64,000 nucleotides of DNA from Natronobeatus ordinarius (lineage in GTDB: Archaea; Halobacteriota; Halobacteria; Halobacteriales; Natrialbaceae): NCBI RefSeq assembly GCF_024362485.1, contig NZ_CP101456.1:1364001-1428000 (forward strand), read 5' to 3'. A model generated the notes under the pieces. It did no database searches. It saw nothing but the letters and a program-made list of their open reading frames with translations, and was not told the DNA's origin. Positions within the stretch are counted from its first letter, which is position 1, and each line of letters starts with the position of its first letter. Below, piece after piece: positions 52,777 to 61,714 of this stretch. Position numbers and translations under genes: made by a program.

Positions 52777-54801
52777 ATGATCAAGGCAGCGGGTTCCAGA
52801 GGCTCGGTCGAGACGCCGCTCCTCGCTCACGGCTGGGGCTGGGAGTTTACGCCTTTCACGCCGGTGTTAATCGCGACCGCACTCGTCACGGCAGCAATCG
52901 GGTTCTACGCGTGGCGCAACCGCGACGCGACGGGAGCGACCGCCTTCGTCGTCGTGATGGCGTCAGTCTCGCTGTGGTCGTTCGCCTACGGGCTTCACCT
53001 GGCCGGAACGACCGAACCGACGATGCGCTTCTGGTCGAACGTCGTCCACGTCGGCGTCGCGACCCTCCCGGTCGCCTGGCTCTGTTTTACGCTCCAGTTC
53101 GCCGGGCACGACCACCTGGTCACCCGATGGACGGTCGCCGGACTCTCCCTCGTCCCTGCCGTCTACCTCGGGTTCGTCTGGACGAACCAGTACCACCACC
53201 TCGTCCGGGAACCACACGGCGTCGAACTCGTCGAGAGCGGATCGCTGCACGTTTACGTCCACTCGCTCGGCCCCGTCTTCGACGCACACGCACTGTACGG
53301 TCACCTGCTGCTGTTCTCGGGAGTGGTAGTCCTCGTTCACCTGCTGTTCTGGTCGTCGGCCGTCTACCGTCGCCAGGTCGGCCTGCTGATCCTGGCTGCG
53401 TTCACCGTCGGCCTCGCCAACACCGTGAACCTCGTGGGTCGAAACCCGATCCCGAACGTGGACCCGACGCCGTTCAGCTTCCCGATCGCCGGGGCGCTCA
53501 TCCTGGTCTCGATCTACCACTACCGGCTGTTCGACCTCACCCCGGTCGCCCGAGCGTTCGTCGTCGATAACATCCAGGAGGGGGTGCTCTTTCTCGACAC
53601 CAGCGACCGCGTCGTGGATCTGAACGAGTCGGCCGAGCGGTTGCTCGAGGTGGACCGCGACGACGTCGTCGGTCGGCCGTTCGAGTCGGTCCTCCCGTTC
53701 GACCTCGAGCCAACGGATCGGACACGTCACGAGGCGGATTCGGGCCGGTCGAGAGGCGCCTGGTCCGGGGACCGGGACCCCGACGTGGCGACCGGTCGAC
53801 CCATGACGAACGGCGGGGAGCCGATGGTAGCGACGGATGAGCACCCGCATCCGCTCGTCCGAGCCGACGCCGGAGCCGACGTGGTCACCGACGCTGAGGT
53901 CGTCGTCGACAGTGGCGACGGCCCGCGCTTTCTCCACTTCCGATCGACGCCCGTCGCGGACGTCAGCGGCGACCCCCTCGGCCGGTCGATCGTCGTCCGT
54001 GACGTCACCGAAACCCGGGAGCTTCAGGCCGACCTCGAGGCGACCCTCGAGCGGCTCCGCCGGTCGAACGCCGAACTCGAGTCGTTCGCGGGCGTCGTCT
54101 CCCACGACCTCCGGGAGCCCCTCCGAACGACCGTCAACTACCTCTCGATGGCCGAACGTCGGCTGGAGGGGACGGTGGACGACGACGACGCCGAACTCCT
54201 CGCGGTCGCCCGGGAGAACGCCCAGCGAGGGCAGGCGATGGTCGACGACCTGCTCCGGTACTCCCGCGTCGGGCCCGCCGACGACGAGTTCGAACCGGTC
54301 GACTGCAACCGGGTGGTGGCCGACGTGCTAGACGCACTGCGCTACGAGGTAGAGGACCGCGACGCAACGATCGAGGTGGACGAGTTACCGACCGTCGTCG
54401 GCGTCGAGCACCTGCTCTGCCGGCTCTTCCAGAACCTGCTCGCGAACGCGCTCGAGCACTCGGGCGACGAGCCACCGACGATCGACGTGACCGCGACGCG
54501 ACGCGACGGGGCGTGGGCGTTCGCCGTCAGTGACGACGGCGTTGGAATCGAGCCCGACCGCCTTGAGTACGTCTTCGAGCTGTTTACCCACGCGAACCGG
54601 ACGACTGACGACGGCGGGATCGGGGACGGCGACGGGACCGGGATGGGGCTGGCGATCTGTGAGAAGATCGTCGAGGAACACGGCGGGCAGATCGCGATCG
54701 ATTCGACCCCAGGCGAAGGGACGACGGTCGGGTTTACGATCCCCGCGGCGTCGACGGTCGGTCGCGTTTCGCCCGTGGGAGCCGACTCGACGGGCGAGTG
54801 A
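52777..54801 (+). CDS. 7TM-PAS sensor histidine kinase
   Basis: A 674-residue membrane histidine kinase. Seven hydrophobic helices (about 20-255) form the HisKA_7TM sensor; a PAS domain follows (VVDNIQEGVLFLDTSDRVVDL) and contains a long variable acidic insertion. The HisKA domain has the phosphorylated His443 in VVSHDLREPLRT. The HATPase part shows NLLANALEH (N box), SDDGVGIEP (G1) and GTGMGLAICEKIV (G2). No response regulator lies alongside. Start: ATG 52777, or GTG 52759. Its signal is unknown. Confidence 0.88.
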   Translation: MIKAAGSRGSVETPLLAHGWGWEFTPFTPVLIATALVTAAIGFYAWRNRDATGATAFVVVMASVSLWSFAYGLHLAGTTEPTMRFWSNVVHVGVATLPVAWLCFTLQFAGHDHLVTRWTVAGLSLVPAVYLGFVWTNQYHHLVREPHGVELVESGSLHVYVHSLGPVFDAHALYGHLLLFSGVVVLVHLLFWSSAVYRRQVGLLILAAFTVGLANTVNLVGRNPIPNVDPTPFSFPIAGALILVSIYHYRLFDLTPVARAFVVDNIQEGVLFLDTSDRVVDLNESAERLLEVDRDDVVGRPFESVLPFDLEPTDRTRHEADSGRSRGAWSGDRDPDVATGRPMTNGGEPMVATDEHPHPLVRADAGADVVTDAEVVVDSGDGPRFLHFRSTPVADVSGDPLGRSIVVRDVTETRELQADLEATLERLRRSNAELESFAGVVSHDLREPLRTTVNYLSMAERRLEGTVDDDDAELLAVARENAQRGQAMVDDLLRYSRVGPADDEFEPVDCNRVVADVLDALRYEVEDRDATIEVDELPTVVGVEHLLCRLFQNLLANALEHSGDEPPTIDVTATRRDGAWAFAVSDDGVGIEPDRLEYVFELFTHANRTTDDGGIGDGDGTGMGLAICEKIVEEHGGQIAIDSTPGEGTTVGFTIPAASTVGRVSPVGADSTGE

Positions 54802-54871
54802 TGGACCGACCGGTCACCCGGTGCTTCGTCGGGTCGCCACAGCTTTACGTTCGCCGGCCCTCGGTGGGGGC

Positions 54872-55162
54872 ATGGCAGACGACGTCGAAACCACCACGTT
54901 TACCATCGAATCCGAATCTGGCGACGAAGACGAAGTGACGCTTCCAGCGGGGCTCGTCGACCTCGTGGCCGACGGTGACCAGTCGCCGGCCGAGACCGTC
55001 GGCGACGTCGCGCTCCTCTCGTTCGCGAGCCGTGCCCACCACGTCGTCCACCACGGCCAGGGTGCGGACGAGGACCTGGAGGCCCAGGAAGCCCGCGCGA
55101 TGGAACTGTTCGAGGAGCGCTTCGGCGTGACGTTCGCCGAGGCAACCGGCCACCACCACTGA
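54872..55162 (+). CDS. DUF7545-type small protein
   Basis: A 96-residue acidic soluble protein starting MADDVETTTFTIESESGDED, with strand-rich N-terminus (EVTLPAGLVDLVADGD) and a helical, histidine-rich C-terminus ending ATGHHH. A cluster of histidines (HHVVHHG) at about 56-61 could bind metal, which is inference. It is conserved in haloarchaea as DUF7545, function unknown. TTTACG at about 54844 may be its promoter. Confidence 0.68.
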   Translation: MADDVETTTFTIESESGDEDEVTLPAGLVDLVADGDQSPAETVGDVALLSFASRAHHVVHHGQGADEDLEAQEARAMELFEERFGVTFAEATGHHH

Positions 55163-55227
55163 GCCCGATCGCCGGTTCGGCTCCCGCTGCACAGCGACCA
55201 ATCGGGCGCTCACCGTCGGTCTGATCG

Positions 55228-58200
55228 TCAGCCGACGGCGGCTTCTTCGGGTGGCTCTGGTTCCTCGGGCGGTTCTGGCTCCGGTTCCTCGAGTGGCTCT
55301 GGCTCCGGCTCTTCTGGCGGCTCTGGCTCCGGTTCTTCGGGCGGCTCAGGCTCCGGCTCTTCTGGCGGCTCTGGCTCCGGTTCTTCGGGCGGCTCAGGCT
55401 CCGGCTCTTCTGGCGGCTCTGGCTCCGGTTCCTCGGGCGGTTCTGGCTCCGGTTCCTCGGGTGGCTCTGGCTCCGGCTCTTCTGGCGGTTCTGGCTCCGG
55501 TTCCTCGGGTGGCTCTGGCTCCGGCTCTTCTGGCGGCTCTGGCTCCGGCTCTTCTGGCGGCCCAGGCTCCGGTTCCTCGGCTTCCTCGACAGTGATCGTG
55601 CGCTCGTCGCTGTCGTCCTCGCTGGCGACTTCGACGACGTACTCGCCAGCCTCGTCGATCGTCGTCGAGAACGTCACCGTCGTCGTCTCACCACTCTCGA
55701 GTGACACCGACTCGCTCTCGACGGGTTCGCCGTCGAGCGAGAAGACCAGGTCCTGAGTCGCCGCCTCGCCGCCGACGTTCTCGACGGCCGCCGACACCTC
55801 GAGTTCGTCGCCTTCCTCGATCGGTGCGTTTGTCTCGGTGAGCGAAACGGCGAACGCGGCCGGCTCGAGGTACTCGCTCGCGGGCTCGGTCGCTGCGGTG
55901 AGCGGCTCGTCGTACCCGAACGCCTCCAGGTCGACCTCCCAGACGAGTCGCTCGTCGTCGGATTCTGGCGTCCACTCGACGGTGAACGTCTCCGCGCCGG
56001 GCTCGAGCGTCGTCGGGGGCTCGTCGTCGGTCGTCCCCTCGACGAACGTACTCCCGACCTGGAGTTCGTCGTCGTTCGGGTTCTCGTAGCCGAAGGTCAC
56101 CTCGAGAACGTCCCCGTCCTCGTCCGGGTTCACCGACTCGACGTCGATCTCGGGCGCGTCGGGACGGGCCTCCTCGAGACAGGCGCTCGCCTCGGGGTTC
56201 GAGATCGCCTCGCCGTCGAAGACGTCGGAACCGGGCGCCGGTTCGAGGATGCCAATCGTCGCGCTGTCGAACGCTCCCACGGCGGGAATCTCGATTAGAA
56301 CCTCGTCGTCCGTCTCCTCGAGGACCGCGTACTCCTCGCCGAGTTCGACGATCACCGTGCCGGTGAACGGTGCGTCGACGTTCACGAGTGCTTCGTCGAC
56401 GCCGAAGCTCACCGAGTAGTCGCTACTGGTGCCGATTCCGGACGGGTAGTACGCTACCTGGCCGACGATGAACTCGTCGCCCTCTTCGAACGTCCCGGTG
56501 AGTTCGGCGCGCGTACACTCGAACGCGACCTCGACGTCGTCGGGGACTTCCTCGAGCGCGTACTCGATCGACTCGTTCGTCAGGACCTCGTCGGCGGCGT
56601 CGCGGACGGCCACCTCGAGCGTCGCGTCGTCCTCGAGGGGCGGCTCGATCTCGAGTTCGACGTCCTCGGCCACCTCGTCGGCGCCGAAGGGGTCGCTCTC
56701 GGCGAGTCGCTCGTCCTCCGCGTCCGTGACCGTCAACACGTACTCGACCGGTGCGCTCGCCTCGTCGACGACGAGCGTCTCGCCGTCGCTTTCCTGGTCG
56801 GCGACGGTAAGCGTCGCCTCGGGAACGTCGACCGCGATAGGCTCCTCGAGGAGGAGTTCACTCTCGGCGTCGAAGATGCGGACGGTGTCGCCGGTCTCGT
56901 TCCAGACCTGTCGGTCGACGCCCCAGTACAGGGTGTCGTCGGTGTCCTCGCCGCTGCCGGTGACGAGCGTCACTTCCGCGTCGGGCCCGAGCGTGAAGCC
57001 GTCGGGGAACGCGTAGGGGGTGAGCGTCTCCTCGGCGACCAGCCCGTCGTCCTCGCGGTCTGTGACGGTCCAGCCACTCATCTCGAGTGTCTCGTTCGCC
57101 ACGTTCTGGAGCGTGACGAACTCCGCGTCGGGATCGTCGTCGACGATCTCGTAGTCGGTGACCTCGAGTGCGCCCACAGCCTCGGGTGCCGAATCGATCA
57201 CGTCGGGTTCGTCGACCGGCTCCTCCTCGAGGGTCACGAACGCGTCGTCGACGACTGGGGCGCCCGCCTGGCCGACGTACGGGACGTCTTCGTCGCCGTC
57301 GGTCTCGACGTACGCGAACGTTTCGTCCCCCGTGGTGTCGAGGTGGGGAACCGCGGTCAGCGTCCGGTTCTCCTCGAGCGGTTCGTCGAGTTCGACCATC
57401 ACGTCCTCGTGTTCGCCTGGTTCAAGGTAGTCGGAGACACCCCGGACGCTCTCGACGGGTTCGCCTTCGTAGAACACCTCGTCGTGGATCGCGACGAAGC
57501 CGCCCTCGGAGAGGTCGACGCGGTCGACGACGACCGTTTCGCCGTCTCCGTCCTGGTCGGAGAACGTGATCGTCGCCTCCCCTTCGACCTCCTCGATCTC
57601 CTCGGCGCTTTCGGTCGCGTCGCCCGCGGCGAACTCGAGGAGCTCCTCGAGGTCGTCGACGCCGACGTCGGCCGCGTAGGCCGTCGTGTCGGCCGCCGTC
57701 GACTCGACGAGGACCTGGAGCTGGGTCACGCTCACGCGCTGGTACTGGATCGCGACCGCGGTCGCCTCGCAGGCGCTCTGGGCGGCGACCTGGAGCTGCT
57801 CGACCGTCGCGACCTGCGCCTGCGAGAGCGCTCCCGCAGACGCCCCTTCGGCCAGCACCTGAATCTGCGTGACGTCGACGACCTGCTTCTGGATCACGGC
57901 CCCTGTCCCGGCGCCGAAGGCGGCCGCCTGGATCTGTTCGACCTCGACGACCTGGTGCTGGACCGCCGAGACGACGGCTCCCTTCGAGGCCCCGAAGGCG
58001 GCCGTTTGCGTTTGCGCGACGGTGACCTCCTGTTGCTGGACGAGCACGCCGCCAGCACCACCCACCGCTGCGGCCTGGATCTGTTCGATCGTCGCCTCCT
58101 GACTCTGGTAGATCGCACCCTTCGCCGCCCCGAACGAGGCTTCCTGGATCTGCGTGATTTCGACCCGCTGGACCTGCTCGATCCGCACCTGCTGGAGCTG

Positions 58201-59187
58201 CTCGAGCGCACCCTTACCGGCGCCGAAGGCGGCCGCCTGCGTCTGCTCGACCGTCACCTCCTGTTTCTGCACGAGCGCGCCCTTCGCGGCACCCTTCGCT
58301 GCCTTTTGCACCTGCTTGATCGTCACTTCCTGGTACTGTTCGACCTCGACGATCTGTTCCTGCTCGAGTTCGAGGAACGTCGCTCCCTCGAGGGCGCCCG
58401 ACGCCGCCCCGGCCGCCGCGTACTGGACGTGCTCGAGGGTGGCCCGCTGGCGCTGCTCGACGGTGATCCGCTGGTACTGTTCGATCACGCCGTAGGCGGC
58501 CCCCTGGGCGGCTTCCTGGATCTTCCCCGCACGGTCGACGTCCTTCTCGCCGGCCTCGGCCGCGGCACCGGCAGCCGCACCGAACGTCGCCACCTGGAGC
58601 TGTTCGACGGTCACGACCTGCTTCTGGGCGATCGCTCCGTGGGCCGCCCCCCACGTCGCGTGCTGCATCTGCGTGGCCGTCACCGTCTGGGACTGGGCGA
58701 GCGCGCCGCCCGTCGACCCGCCGACGGCGGCCTGCACCTGTTCGACCTCGACGCGCTGGTCCTGTACTAACGTCCCGTGGACCGCGCCCGCCGTCGCCCG
58801 CTGGACTTGCTCGACGTCGGCCTCCTGGTACTGGGCGGCCGACTCGAGTGCGCCCTCGAGCGCCGCGGCGCGTTGCTCCTGGCTCACCTCGACGCCCTGG
58901 GCCTGGACGAGTTCGATCCCCTCGTCGACGCCGGCCTCGACGGCGTCTTCTTGCTCCTGTGTGAGCGCCGCCACGTCGGCGTCGGCCGTCGCGGGCTCGA
59001 GCTGAACGGCCGTCAGTTCGCCCGGTGGCGGTCCCGGGTTCGCCGCCGGCACGCCGTCGCCTTCGGCACCGCCCTCGAACTCGTCGGCCACCGCGAGCCC
59101 CCCGCCCCCGAGCATCGGGAACGCAACGGCGCTCGTGACCATCCCGAGTGCGACGAGCACGGTCACCGCGATTGCGACGGCTCTCAT
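55228..59187 (-). CDS. giant secreted protein: Gln-rich repeats, DUF7282, lamin-tail and CARDB-like domains
   Basis: A 1319-residue acidic protein with a signal peptide (MRAVAIAVTVLVALGMVTS). Residues about 100-490 are fourteen or so copies of a ~23-residue repeat, roughly QxQxVTVEQxQxAAFGAxKGAL. Then come a DUF7282-like domain (about 540-660, ITFSDQDGDGETVVVDRVDL), a lamin-tail domain (about 674-784, SGWTVTDREDDG), a second DUF7282-like part (about 789-895), beta domains, a CARDB-like domain (about 1112-1195) and a Pro/Glu stalk of PEEPEPEP repeats to the end (EEAAVG). No C-terminal membrane anchor or sorting signal is seen. It is probably an extracellular matrix or surface protein; the repeat is not one I recognise. 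Confidence 0.78.
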   Translation of the reverse strand: MRAVAIAVTVLVALGMVTSAVAFPMLGGGGLAVADEFEGGAEGDGVPAANPGPPPGELTAVQLEPATADADVAALTQEQEDAVEAGVDEGIELVQAQGVEVSQEQRAAALEGALESAAQYQEADVEQVQRATAGAVHGTLVQDQRVEVEQVQAAVGGSTGGALAQSQTVTATQMQHATWGAAHGAIAQKQVVTVEQLQVATFGAAAGAAAEAGEKDVDRAGKIQEAAQGAAYGVIEQYQRITVEQRQRATLEHVQYAAAGAASGALEGATFLELEQEQIVEVEQYQEVTIKQVQKAAKGAAKGALVQKQEVTVEQTQAAAFGAGKGALEQLQQVRIEQVQRVEITQIQEASFGAAKGAIYQSQEATIEQIQAAAVGGAGGVLVQQQEVTVAQTQTAAFGASKGAVVSAVQHQVVEVEQIQAAAFGAGTGAVIQKQVVDVTQIQVLAEGASAGALSQAQVATVEQLQVAAQSACEATAVAIQYQRVSVTQLQVLVESTAADTTAYAADVGVDDLEELLEFAAGDATESAEEIEEVEGEATITFSDQDGDGETVVVDRVDLSEGGFVAIHDEVFYEGEPVESVRGVSDYLEPGEHEDVMVELDEPLEENRTLTAVPHLDTTGDETFAYVETDGDEDVPYVGQAGAPVVDDAFVTLEEEPVDEPDVIDSAPEAVGALEVTDYEIVDDDPDAEFVTLQNVANETLEMSGWTVTDREDDGLVAEETLTPYAFPDGFTLGPDAEVTLVTGSGEDTDDTLYWGVDRQVWNETGDTVRIFDAESELLLEEPIAVDVPEATLTVADQESDGETLVVDEASAPVEYVLTVTDAEDERLAESDPFGADEVAEDVELEIEPPLEDDATLEVAVRDAADEVLTNESIEYALEEVPDDVEVAFECTRAELTGTFEEGDEFIVGQVAYYPSGIGTSSDYSVSFGVDEALVNVDAPFTGTVIVELGEEYAVLEETDDEVLIEIPAVGAFDSATIGILEPAPGSDVFDGEAISNPEASACLEEARPDAPEIDVESVNPDEDGDVLEVTFGYENPNDDELQVGSTFVEGTTDDEPPTTLEPGAETFTVEWTPESDDERLVWEVDLEAFGYDEPLTAATEPASEYLEPAAFAVSLTETNAPIEEGDELEVSAAVENVGGEAATQDLVFSLDGEPVESESVSLESGETTTVTFSTTIDEAGEYVVEVASEDDSDERTITVEEAEEPEPGPPEEPEPEPPEEPEPEPPEEPEPEPPEEPEPEPPEEPEPEPPEEPEPEPPEEPEPEPPEEPEPEPPEEPEPEPPEEPEPEPPEEPEPEPLEEPEPEPPEEPEPPEEAAVG
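55240..55580 (-). repeat. 24-bp tandem repeats encoding a Pro/Glu stalk
   Basis: About thirteen tandem units of 24 bases (plus-strand form GGCTCTGGCTCCGGCTCTTC and 4 more bases), differing only at a few third positions, encode PEEPEPEP repeats. Such arrays easily change copy number, so the stalk length may vary between strains, and assembly across it can be unreliable. Confidence 0.9.
57715..58890 (-). repeat. array of ~69-bp repeats encoding the Gln-rich module
   Basis: About fourteen copies of a ~23-codon unit, seen on the plus strand as recurring (T/A)(C/G)CTGGA(T/G)CTG-TTCGAC blocks about 60-75 bases apart. The protein pattern is Q-x-Q-x-V-x-V-E-Q-x-Q-x-A-A-x-G-A-x-x-G-A. Copies have diverged at DNA level, unlike the Pro/Glu array, so the array is old. 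Confidence 0.8.
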
Positions 59188-59549
59188 CCGAACCGTCGCC
59201 TCCGATCGACGCTACTGCGTTCCAATCGCCCCGTTCGACCCCTGTAGCTCCGCCTATCGAGTCGCATACGATTCGGAACAGGCGAAGCAGGTGCCGAAGA
59301 AACGCCCCGTCCGTTTCGTCCACCTGGCGGACACAACAGTCGATTGCACGGCGCTCGGATCGGGGGCTCGCGTGGCATCCGGGCCGAACTGGAGACGTTC
59401 GTCCGTTCAGATAATTTCCCCAGGTCGACGAACGCAGTCGACGCCCCGTGGGCCGGTAAAAAGACGTTGCGGGGTCACTCGGCCGGTCGACACGGTCGGC
59501 CGGCTTCGTAAACCGACGTATTGATTATGGTTTACGAGAGTTGACCGAT
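59188..59549. other. divergent intergenic region between the giant protein and bioY
   Basis: No gene is seen in these 362 bases. The right end carries the biotin operator and promoter (separate entry). The left part must hold the promoter of the giant secreted protein; no strong TATA element is evident there. Confidence 0.4.
59507..59536 (+). promoter_or_regulatory. BirA-type biotin operator over the bioY promoter
   Basis: CGTAAACC at 59507-59514 and GGTTTACG at 59529-59536 form a perfect 8-bp inverted repeat spaced by 14 bases. This closely matches the known BirA operator form GTAAACC-N14/15-GGTTTAC. The spacer contains the TATA-like TTGATTATGG about 27 bases before the bioY ATG at 59550, so repressor binding would block TBP access. 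Confidence 0.75.
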
Positions 59550-60131
59550 ATGGCAACACAGGATCGTTCGGTCGAACTCGTCGACGCGGACGTCATCAGA
59601 TCGTTCGCGCGCGCGGCACTGCTCGCGGCGCTGACGGGCGCGCTCGCGTACGTCTCCATCCCGATTCCGTTTTCGTTGGCGCCGATCTCGTTAGGGATCG
59701 TCGGCATCTTCCTCGCCGGGCTCTATCTCGGCCCCCGGTGGGGTACCGTCTCGATACTGCTGTACCTCGCGGCCGGCGCGGCCGGCGCACCGATCTTCGC
59801 CAACGGCAACGCCGGCCTCGGAATCCTGTTCGGGCGGACGGGTGGCTACCTCTGGTCGTACCCGATCGCCGCGTTCGTCATCGGGGCGACCGTCCACGGC
59901 TTCGGCGACCTTCGAAACCCGGCCGACGCGTCGATTCCCGTGCTGACAGGGGGGCTCGTGGCTGGAACGCTCGTCATCTACACCGGCGGCGTCCTCTGGT
60001 TCATGTGGCTCCTCGAGATCGGCCTCCGCGAGGCGATCGCGATCGGCGCGGCTCCGTTCGTCGTCGGTGAGGTCCTGAAGATCGCCGCAACGGTCGCGAT
60101 CGCCAAGAGCGACGTGGTCGACCCGACGTGA
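59550..60131 (+). CDS. bioY: biotin transporter substrate-binding subunit BioY
   Basis: A 193-residue membrane protein of the BioY (ECF S-component) family. Six helices and the family features PIPFSLAPISLGIVGIFLAG, LYLGPRWGTVSILLYLAAGAAGAPIFANG and GRTGGYLWSYPIAAF are visible. It binds and carries biotin. The ATG at 59550 is placed 13 bases after the operator. It heads a three-gene ECF transporter cluster with the ATPase and the T-component. Confidence 0.95.
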   Translation: MATQDRSVELVDADVIRSFARAALLAALTGALAYVSIPIPFSLAPISLGIVGIFLAGLYLGPRWGTVSILLYLAAGAAGAPIFANGNAGLGILFGRTGGYLWSYPIAAFVIGATVHGFGDLRNPADASIPVLTGGLVAGTLVIYTGGVLWFMWLLEIGLREAIAIGAAPFVVGEVLKIAATVAIAKSDVVDPT

Positions 60132-60153
60132 TCGCCGCCCGACTCCGACGCCC

Positions 60154-60858
60154 ATGATCGAGTTTCGCGCGGTCTCCTTCGGCTTCGACGAGGTGGCCGT
60201 CCTCGAGGAACTCTCGCTGACGATCGACGACGGCGAATTCGTCCTGCTCGCGGGTGCCAACGGCAGCGGCAAGACGACGCTCATCCGCCACTGCAACGGA
60301 CTGCTTTCGCCCGACGAGGGCGAGGTGCTGGTCGACGGGACCGACGTCGCCGAGGATCCGGTCGCCGCCCGCACGACCGTCGGGATGGTGTTCCAGCACC
60401 CCCGCGACCAGTTCGTCTCGGCGACCGTCGGCACCGACGTTGCCTTCGGCCCCGAGAACCTCGGCCTCTCCCGCGAAGAGATCGATCGGCGCGTCGCGGC
60501 CGCCCTCGAGGCGGTGAACCTGACCGGCCGCGAGGACGAGCGGATCGACGCGCTCTCGGGCGGCGAGCAGTCCCGCGTCGCCATCGCGGGCGCGCTCGCG
60601 ATGGAACCCGCTCACCTCGTGCTCGACGAGCCGTTCACCGGGCTGGACGAGCCCGCCCGCCGGTCGGTGCTCAGCCATCTCGAGTCGCTCTCGGCCGACG
60701 GCACCGGCGTGATCGTCGCGACCCACGACCTCCGCGACGTCCACGCGCTCGCCGATCGCGTGATCGTCATGCGCGACGGCCGAGTCGCCGTCGACGAACC
60801 GCCCGAACGCGCCCTCGAGTCGCTCGAGGGACTCGACGTTCGCGCCCCCCGATGCTGA
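60154..60858 (+). CDS. bioM: ECF transporter ATPase (BioM-type)
   Basis: A 234-residue ABC ATPase. Walker A is LAGANGSGKTTLIR, the Q loop is MVFQHPRDQFVSATVGTDVAFG (typical of EcfA), the signature is ALSGGEQSRVAIAGAL, and Walker B is HLVLDEPFTGLDEP. It energises biotin uptake by BioY. It lies 22 bases after bioY and overlaps the next gene by 7 bases. Confidence 0.92.
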   Translation: MIEFRAVSFGFDEVAVLEELSLTIDDGEFVLLAGANGSGKTTLIRHCNGLLSPDEGEVLVDGTDVAEDPVAARTTVGMVFQHPRDQFVSATVGTDVAFGPENLGLSREEIDRRVAAALEAVNLTGREDERIDALSGGEQSRVAIAGALAMEPAHLVLDEPFTGLDEPARRSVLSHLESLSADGTGVIVATHDLRDVHALADRVIVMRDGRVAVDEPPERALESLEGLDVRAPRC

Positions 60859-61556
60859 CCTACGAACCCGACGAGACGCTCGCCCACCGGCTCGACCCGC
60901 GGTCGAAGCTCGCCTTCCAGGTCGGCTTCGCGATCGCCGCGATCGCGCGCATCACGCCGCGGGCGCTCGTCGTTCTGACCGTCGTCGCCCTGCTCGCCCT
61001 GGCGGCCGCCCGCGTCCCGCTCCGTCGGGCGCTGTACGCCTACCGGTTCGCGCTGGTCGCCCTCGCCGCCGCGCCGCTCGTCTCGGCGCTCACCCTCGGA
61101 CGGCCGTGGCTCGACCTCGAGGCGGCCATCGTTCCGGCGCTGGCGAGCTACCGCGTGCTGTTGATCCTGCTCGTCAGCGCCGCCTACGTCCGGTCGACGG
61201 CGGTTCGAGACTCCCGGGCGGCGATCCAGCGGACGATCCCGGGGAAAGCCGGTCAGCTGCTCGGGGTCGGCGTCGGCCTCGTCTTTCGCTTCCTGCCCGT
61301 GCTCTTTGCCGACCTGCGGACGATCCGCGAGGCGTCGGCCGCCCGACTCGGCGACCAGCGAGGGCCGATCGACCGTGCGGCGAGAGTCGGAACCCTCGGC
61401 CTCTCTCGAGCGTTCGCCCGCGCTGACCGACTCTCGCTCGCGCTCCAGGCGCGGTGTTTCTCGTGGAACCCCACGCTCCCGGCACTGTCGTTCTCGCGAC
61501 TCGACGTGCCGGTGCTCGCGCTCACACTCGTGCTCGTGGTCTCGCCGTTGTTCTAG
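60852..61556 (+). CDS. bioN: ECF transporter transmembrane T-component (BioN-type)
   Basis: A 234-residue EcfT-family protein with four or five membrane helices. The start MLTYEPDETLAHRLDPRSKLAFQ carries the conserved HRLDPRxKL box, and the coupling helices with Ala-Arg-Ser/Gly-type motifs appear as REASAARLGDQRG and LALQARCFSWNP. It overlaps the ATPase gene by 7 bases. It connects the ATPase to BioY. Confidence 0.9.
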   Translation: MLTYEPDETLAHRLDPRSKLAFQVGFAIAAIARITPRALVVLTVVALLALAAARVPLRRALYAYRFALVALAAAPLVSALTLGRPWLDLEAAIVPALASYRVLLILLVSAAYVRSTAVRDSRAAIQRTIPGKAGQLLGVGVGLVFRFLPVLFADLRTIREASAARLGDQRGPIDRAARVGTLGLSRAFARADRLSLALQARCFSWNPTLPALSFSRLDVPVLALTLVLVVSPLF

Positions 61557-61575
61557 CGTTGCTCCACGTGAACCG

Positions 61576-61596
61576 CCTCGGGGTCAAGCCCCGAGG
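61576..61596. repeat. GC hairpin after the biotin operon
   Basis: CCTCGGGG-TCAAG-CCCCGAGG forms a perfect 8-bp stem 20 bases after the bioN stop. It could be the operon terminator, though no T-run follows. It also resembles, from memory, the conserved right-end hairpin of haloarchaeal IS200/IS605 (tnpB) elements; no transposase frame is present. Confidence 0.4.
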
Positions 61597-61714
61597 AACT
61601 CGCCTTGCTCATCTGTAGATCCCCGAGCCGAGATTCGAAGCGATAGTAGGGGCCAGTCGCGAGCCACGGGCGAGGATTCTTCACCCGTCGGCGAGTACGC
61701 ACCGCGAACGACCG

